The position numbers and the translations under genes are program-made. A stretch of 38,170 bases of DNA, taken from NCBI GenBank assembly GCA_001788835.1, contig MFXK01000027.1:1-38170 (forward strand). The letters are read 5' to 3'. Positions 36,574-38,170 of the stretch are shown here, in pieces (position 1 is the stretch's first letter; every line of letters begins with the position of its first letter). The notes under the pieces were generated by a model. That model did not search any database, was not told the origin of the DNA, and worked only from the letters and a program-made list of their open reading frames with translations. Origin of the DNA: Candidatus Peregrinibacteria bacterium RIFOXYB2_FULL_33_20 (GTDB lineage: Bacteria > Patescibacteriota > Gracilibacteria > UBA1369 > GWF2-33-10).

Positions 36574-37830
36574 TTAGATTTTTTGTGGGGTTTTTAATAA
36601 TGTAAGAAATTCATCAACGGATGGAGAAAGAGGGGGAGTAAGAGGAGGTAGATCGTTGTCATCGGTTTCTTCTTCGCCACCATTTGCACTTTGAGCATCT
36701 TTGTTGCCGTCGTTGTTAGGCAGTGATTCTTGTAAAATTTGGTTTAATGAGTCACGAGTCAGCGTTTCTAATGTTTCGATACTTAGCCCAGCTTTAGACA
36801 TAATATATTCTAAACTAATTGTCATAAGACGATAGTCTGGTAGCCAAATAATCTGCTGTAAACCAAATGGCTCTCCTATTAAATATCTTCTAAATAAGAG
36901 TTGTACTGCTTCTATTGTATGATTTTTAAATGAAGCTTCTATTAATTTATTTAGTTCTTCATGCTCGCTTTCAGGGCTAAAATAAAAGAGATAGTCAGCA
37001 GCGTGTCTGGTGGCTATTGGTCTCCATGTGAATTGGTTTTCAGCTAGTGCCCTTTTTAATGCGTCACAATTATTTTTAATAATTGTAGCATATTCTCCAT
37101 CTACACCTGTTACAGGTTTTACTCCTTCTAGTAATTGTATAGTTGGGGTAGCATGATATACATCATCAAATAAAGGATCAAAATCTTCAATAGTATGAAT
37201 ATTTTCAAACTTAACAACGTGTCCATTTAAAAGGGACCTGTCAAAAACGACGAAATCTCCCTCTTTTTGGGCGTTAAACATTTCTCTAATCAAATAAGTG
37301 GCTATTTCTAATCGTTTTTGAGAATTGACAGTTTCTAGTCTCTTAAGTTCTTCATACAAAGGGGTTTCTAACCTTTTTACTTCTGCAATAATATTTGGAG
37401 ATAACCCTAACCTACCATCGGTCCCTATTCTCGGAATAGGGAGACCAACAATTCTACCTGGATCTTCAGGATTATTTGTTAAATCTCGTAGCCCTTTTAA
37501 ACGTTTAAAAAAATCCTCCCTACTTCTAATATATAGTCTGTACTCATCTCTAGGATTCTTTACCTTTTTTCTATAAAATTTTAATAAAACTGTTGCAATC
37601 ATGAATTCTTTAACTTCAGTAGATAAGACTGGGTCATCTTGCGGTATATATTGCGATATAAATTTTTCTAATGAGGTTATAGTTACTTGTAGATTTTCTT
37701 GATCGAAAGCTCGTGTGCGCCAAACAGCATATGAACTATCATCTTCTTGAAAAGAAGCAATTACATTTCTCGCAAATAATAGTTTATTATCGGTTGTTTC
37801 AGAATGTGTAGGAGCTTCGGAAAGTGACAT
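36574..37830 (-). CDS. Hypothetical protein (418 aa)
   Basis: I do not recognise this protein. It is soluble by composition and mostly helical over residues 20-365. Basic and aromatic patches appear near 85-105 (LKFYRKKVKNPRDEYRLYIR), and a possible beta section lies around 190-240. The last ~55 residues are acidic and then Pro-rich (NGGEEETDDNDLPPLTPPLSP), so they are likely disordered. The Pro/Thr-rich tail recalls the Pro/Thr-rich N-terminus of the 34937-35977 protein. It is the last gene before the right inverted repeat and is transcribed towards the gene fragment. Its promoter region repeats that of the 34937-35977 gene. Confidence 0.7.
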   Translation of the reverse strand: MSLSEAPTHSETTDNKLLFARNVIASFQEDDSSYAVWRTRAFDQENLQVTITSLEKFISQYIPQDDPVLSTEVKEFMIATVLLKFYRKKVKNPRDEYRLYIRSREDFFKRLKGLRDLTNNPEDPGRIVGLPIPRIGTDGRLGLSPNIIAEVKRLETPLYEELKRLETVNSQKRLEIATYLIREMFNAQKEGDFVVFDRSLLNGHVVKFENIHTIEDFDPLFDDVYHATPTIQLLEGVKPVTGVDGEYATIIKNNCDALKRALAENQFTWRPIATRHAADYLFYFSPESEHEELNKLIEASFKNHTIEAVQLLFRRYLIGEPFGLQQIIWLPDYRLMTISLEYIMSKAGLSIETLETLTRDSLNQILQESLPNNDGNKDAQSANGGEEETDDNDLPPLTPPLSPSVDEFLTLLKTPQKI

Positions 37831-37873
37831 AAATTAAAGAAGAAATATTAATTGTTTTTTAAAATAAATGAGA

Positions 37874-37908
37874 AAATTAATTTAACTTATTATTATGGAT
37901 TTAGTCAA
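37874..37908 (-). promoter_or_regulatory. Duplicated promoter block, copy B
   Basis: This block is identical over 35 bases to 35997-36031, with TTGACT at 37903-37908 and TTAAAT at 37880-37885 on the minus strand. It lies about 50 bases before the ATG at 37830, further away than copy A is from its gene. Confidence 0.55.
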
Positions 37909-37919
37909 TGGGGAAAATA

Positions 37920-38139
37920 GGATCAAGCGGAAAATGGTTTGAAGAAATTTTAATTTATCGTCAGTCGTCATTCCAGATTTAGTCTGGAATCCAGCGTGCC
38001 ACTCCGAAGTAAAACGTAGGCTGGTAGAGGATTAACGTTGATAGTGTTTTTTATATTTTATATGGAGGATTAGTTAGCACAAATAATATAAATGTTTAAT
38101 TTGTTTCTCTTTTTCAATTCCTGATATTGCAGTATCAAA
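37920..38139. repeat. Right copy of the terminal inverted repeat
   Basis: This is the reverse complement of 1-189 with a longer, different centre (about 37985-38035, which includes a CATTCCAGA/TCTGGAATCC hairpin). It begins GGATCAAGCGGAAAATGGTT at 37920. The remaining bases to the end of the window (38140-38170) have no copy on the left and no visible feature. Confidence 0.85.
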
Positions 38140-38170
38140 TTCTTCTTTCTAAATTATTTGTCATTCCTAC

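Overview
The window is AT-rich, densely packed DNA. It most likely comes from a Candidate Phyla Radiation (Patescibacteria) bacterium. The evidence is the mix of compact housekeeping genes (ligA, prmC, prfA, secDF, priA, trpS) with many soluble proteins I cannot assign, the very short 5' leaders that mostly lack Shine-Dalgarno sequences, and dispersed palindromic repeats. TGA is used as a stop throughout and the release factor is RF1, so the recoded Gracilibacteria/Absconditabacteria lineages are unlikely. The lineage call is inference; no rRNA is present.

Layout. The two ends (1-189 and 37920-38139) are an imperfect inverted copy of the same noncoding repeat. From 276 to 1682 lie two unknown plus-strand genes. 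From 1694 to 8046 a minus-strand cluster encodes a small unknown protein, a large protein with a C-terminal VanY/M15B carboxypeptidase domain, and an 1127-residue unknown protein. After another unknown gene, ligA is followed at once by a CDF cation transporter with a three-part cytosolic tail (8901-12425). Two unknown genes and a 181-bp MITE-like element (13625-13805) come next. A FecR-domain membrane protein, prmC and prfA follow; PrmC methylates the release factor that prfA encodes. Positions 18366-21145 hold an accessory operon of a HemN-like radical SAM protein (frameshifted at a G8 tract), a second radical SAM protein and a histidine phosphatase.

The minus strand from 21182 to 26985 carries nadB, an HD-domain phosphohydrolase, a one-piece SecD-SecF protein with a parvulin-type prolyl isomerase inserted in its SecD ectodomain, and a mannose-6-phosphate-isomerase-like cupin. 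tRNA-Leu(UAG), an AI-2E family permease, trpS, a small lipoprotein and priA follow.

The right end (32571-38139) is accessory. It has an unknown gene whose 3' end is duplicated 2.9 kb downstream, an ADP-ribosylglycohydrolase paired with an unknown protein, a duplicated promoter block, a truncated MITE copy and a short intergenic stretch with strong RNA-like pairing.

The points most worth a second look are the SecDF-prolyl isomerase fusion, the radical SAM operon with its G8 frameshift, the in-frame repeat insertions in prmC and priA, the end-to-end inverted repeat, and the structured stretch at 36188-36323.
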